A stretch of DNA of 64,000 nt from Palleronia abyssalis (GTDB lineage Bacteria; Pseudomonadota; Alphaproteobacteria; Rhodobacterales; Rhodobacteraceae): positions 496,001 to 560,000 of the forward strand of contig NZ_ONZF01000003.1 in assembly GCF_900302445.1 (NCBI RefSeq), written 5' to 3'. How positions within the stretch are numbered: position 1 is the first letter of the stretch; each line of letters opens with the position of its first letter. Both the position numbers and the translations under genes were made by a program. This document shows, piece by piece, positions 62,524 through 64,000 of this stretch. The notes below the pieces were generated by a model, which did no database searches, had not been told where the DNA came from, and worked only from the letters and a program-made list of their open reading frames with translations.

Positions 62524-63851
62524 CAGGTACTGCGTCCGATCAGCTTGCCCCGCAGCCAAGCCGACAGCCAGTCCATCACCATCACCATGAGCACGATCAG
62601 CACGATGTAATAGGCCACCTGCTCCCAGTCGTTCTGGGTCTGGATCGCCTGGGTCAGCAACAGGCCGATGCCCCCGCCCGTGATCGCACCGATGATGGTG
62701 GCCGATCGCGTGTTGGATTCCAGGAAATACAGGATCTGCGACAACAGCACCGGAACGACCTGCGGGATCACGCCGAAGCGGTAGCGTTGAAGCGGCTTCG
62801 CTCCGGTCGAGGAAATCCCCTCGATCTGCTTCTGGTCGACGTTTTCCAGCGCCTCGGAGAAGACCTTGCCGAACGTGCCGGTGTCGGTGATCAGGATCGC
62901 CAGCGCCCCGGTCAGCGGCCCGGGGCCGAAGGCGCGGGCCAGAACCACGGTCCAGATCAGCGCGTCTACCCCCCGCACGAAGTCGAACAGACGGCGGGTC
63001 GCGGCGCGCAACACCATGATGGGCGAGAAGCGCCGGGCGGCCAGGAAGGCCAGCGGCAACGCGATGATGGCGGCCCCCATGGTGCCCAGGAACGCCATCA
63101 GGATAGTCTCGCCGATCGCCCAGGCCACGTCCTTGTGGCGCCACATGGCGTTGTTCCACCAGTCCGACACCGCGCCAGTGATGTTGGGGCGGTCCGGGTC
63201 GATCCGGTCGCCGAACAGGATCGCGGCAAGCCCGTTCCCGTGATAGGGGCTGTCGAGCGTGAACCAGAACAGCTCCCACCCGGGGAAATAGTTGAACACC
63301 TCGGTCCGCGCGCCGGTCATCGTGATGCGACCCTCGGGCGTGGTGATGCCGATGCGCCGATCCGAGGCGGAAATCCAGTCAGGCACATCCTCGGGCAGGT
63401 TGGTGACAAGGCTGCGCCCCTCAGCCCGCACCTCGATCATCTGGAAGCCTGGGATCTCGATCTCGGTCCGGGCGCCGGGCAGGTAGCGCACGACATGGTC
63501 CGCGCCCAGATCGATGGTGATGACCTCGTCGCCCGACACCCAGTCGGGGCGCTGACCCTCGGGATAGGCCCCCTTGCGCGACCCCTCGATCGCATAGCTG
63601 GTGTCGCCCGAGCGGTTGTCGCGCGTCACGTGCACCTTGTACGACCAGCTGTCCGAGGCCAGCGTGACGGCGTTGTTGAGGTTGGCGCGTCCGGCAAGGC
63701 CCGGAACGTCGAAGGCGAAGAAAATGTAGACGAGGTAAATCGCGATCACCACCGGAATGGCGAATGCCCCCATCCGCTTGCGCTGGAACAGCTTGTCGGC
63801 GTTCAGCTTGGTGGCATCCAGATTGGTGGCCCCCAGATCAATGGCGGTCAT
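62523..63851 (-). CDS. phnE: Phosphonate ABC transporter permease PhnE (long form)
   Basis: A 442-residue permease, much longer than the usual 260-280. One membrane helix at about 29-48 is followed by a soluble, probably periplasmic region of about 170 residues (rich in Asp, Arg and Gly), then the standard PhnE membrane domain from about 240 onwards, including [23 protein letters not shown] and an EAA-type loop [29 protein letters not shown]. It should pair with the second PhnE encoded next and with PhnC/PhnD outside the window. Its start overlaps that gene's stop by 4 bp. Confidence 0.92.
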   Translation of the reverse strand: MTAIDLGATNLDATKLNADKLFQRKRMGAFAIPVVIAIYLVYIFFAFDVPGLAGRANLNNAVTLASDSWSYKVHVTRDNRSGDTSYAIEGSRKGAYPEGQRPDWVSGDEVITIDLGADHVVRYLPGARTEIEIPGFQMIEVRAEGRSLVTNLPEDVPDWISASDRRIGITTPEGRITMTGARTEVFNYFPGWELFWFTLDSPYHGNGLAAILFGDRIDPDRPNITGAVSDWWNNAMWRHKDVAWAIGETILMAFLGTMGAAIIALPLAFLAARRFSPIMVLRAATRRLFDFVRGVDALIWTVVLARAFGPGPLTGALAILITDTGTFGKVFSEALENVDQKQIEGISSTGAKPLQRYRFGVIPQVVPVLLSQILYFLESNTRSATIIGAITGGGIGLLLTQAIQTQNDWEQVAYYIVLIVLMVMVMDWLSAWLRGKLIGRST

Positions 63852-64000
63852 TGGCCCTGCCCCTCCGTAAGGCGATTGCGATAGCGGCTGGAAAGCTGGT
63901 CGAAGAAGACGATGGTGCCGAACAGCAGGATGAAGATCGCCGCGGCCTCGTCGAAACGGCCGGGCCCCCAGGCCATGGAGTTGCGCAGCTCGTAACCCAG
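63848..64000 (-). CDS. phnE: Second phosphonate permease PhnE, C-terminal end only
   Basis: The last 50 codons of a gene entering from beyond the window. YELRNSMAWGPGRFDEAAAIF, then ILLFGTIVFFDQLSSRYRNRL, matches the C-terminal helix and tail of PhnE permeases. The stop TGA overlaps the next phnE start (ATGA). Paired phnE genes are common in alphaproteobacterial phnCDE1E2 operons. Confidence 0.85.
   Translation of the reverse strand: MGYELRNSMAWGPGRFDEAAAIFILLFGTIVFFDQLSSRYRNRLTEGQGQ

Noticed and set aside
1-64000. CRISPR arrays, tRNA or rRNA genes, riboswitches
   Set aside because: No regularly spaced repeats, cloverleaf-like segments or known riboswitch cores were noticed in the intergenic regions; a covariance-model search would be needed to be certain.

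Overview
The window reads as chromosomal DNA of a GC-rich alphaproteobacterium, most likely a marine or saline member of the Rhodobacterales (Roseobacter group). The grounds are gene content and order: a UehABC-usp-EutABC-DoeA ectoine cluster, an alphaproteobacterial phosphonate (phn) locus with DUF1045 and hexapeptide-repeat accessory genes, several TRAP and ABC uptake systems, and otsAB. No rRNA, tRNA, CRISPR array or intact mobile element was seen.

Layout. (1) 1-1773: 5' part of a chemoreceptor gene, then an 871-bp gap containing a perfect 13-bp hairpin. (2) 2645-9558: a cyanophycin operon, cphB-cphA, followed by an ATP-grasp ligase and a CocE/NonD-type S15 hydrolase, ending at a bidirectional terminator shared with the next block. 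(3) 9641-20871: a divergent ectoine/5-hydroxyectoine catabolic cluster. doeD-doeC-asnC run leftward; uehABC-usp-eutABC-doeA run rightward. The deacetylase gene doeB/eutE and the regulator gene enuR, usual members of such clusters, are not here. (4) 21139-30758: a RarD-type transporter, then a LacI-controlled sugar operon (binding protein, two permeases, GH43 glycosidase, ATPase, Gfo/Idh/MocA oxidoreductase, ThuA protein). (5) 31172-32570: pieces of at least three decayed insertion sequences next to a truncated intradiol ring-cleavage dioxygenase gene. (6) 32606-41786: a leftward operon for an aromatic compound: VOC extradiol dioxygenase, carboxylesterase, maleylacetate reductase, a complete Liv-type ABC importer and a phenol-hydroxylase-like flavoprotein. 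It is divergent from a LysR gene that carries an in-frame stop. (7) 43117-53751: FMN alpha-hydroxy-acid dehydrogenase, otsAB (trehalose), a Tat-signal SDR, a hybrid histidine kinase, decayed sugar-permease genes, a BON-MscS channel, and a GAF histidine kinase split by a single stop codon. (8) 53871-64000: C-P lyase genes phnM, DUF1045, phnNLKJIHG, phnF, a GNAT, a hexapeptide acyltransferase, phnE2, and the end of a second phnE that runs off the window.

How the parts may work together. Ectoine breakdown through DoeA, DoeD and DoeC should yield aspartate, and aspartate is the backbone of cyanophycin, which is encoded immediately next door by a convergent operon. I infer, but cannot show, that nitrogen salvaged from ectoine may be stored as cyanophycin. 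The aromatic operon makes sense as hydroxylation to a hydroquinone, extradiol cleavage by the VOC enzyme to a maleylacetate-type product, and reduction to 3-oxoadipate. The intradiol enzyme that would have opened hydroxyquinol is a pseudogene, so the route may have been rewired or lost. Several genes here (LysR, GAF kinase, MalFG-like permeases, intradiol dioxygenase, IS elements) are broken, so parts of this region are in decay.
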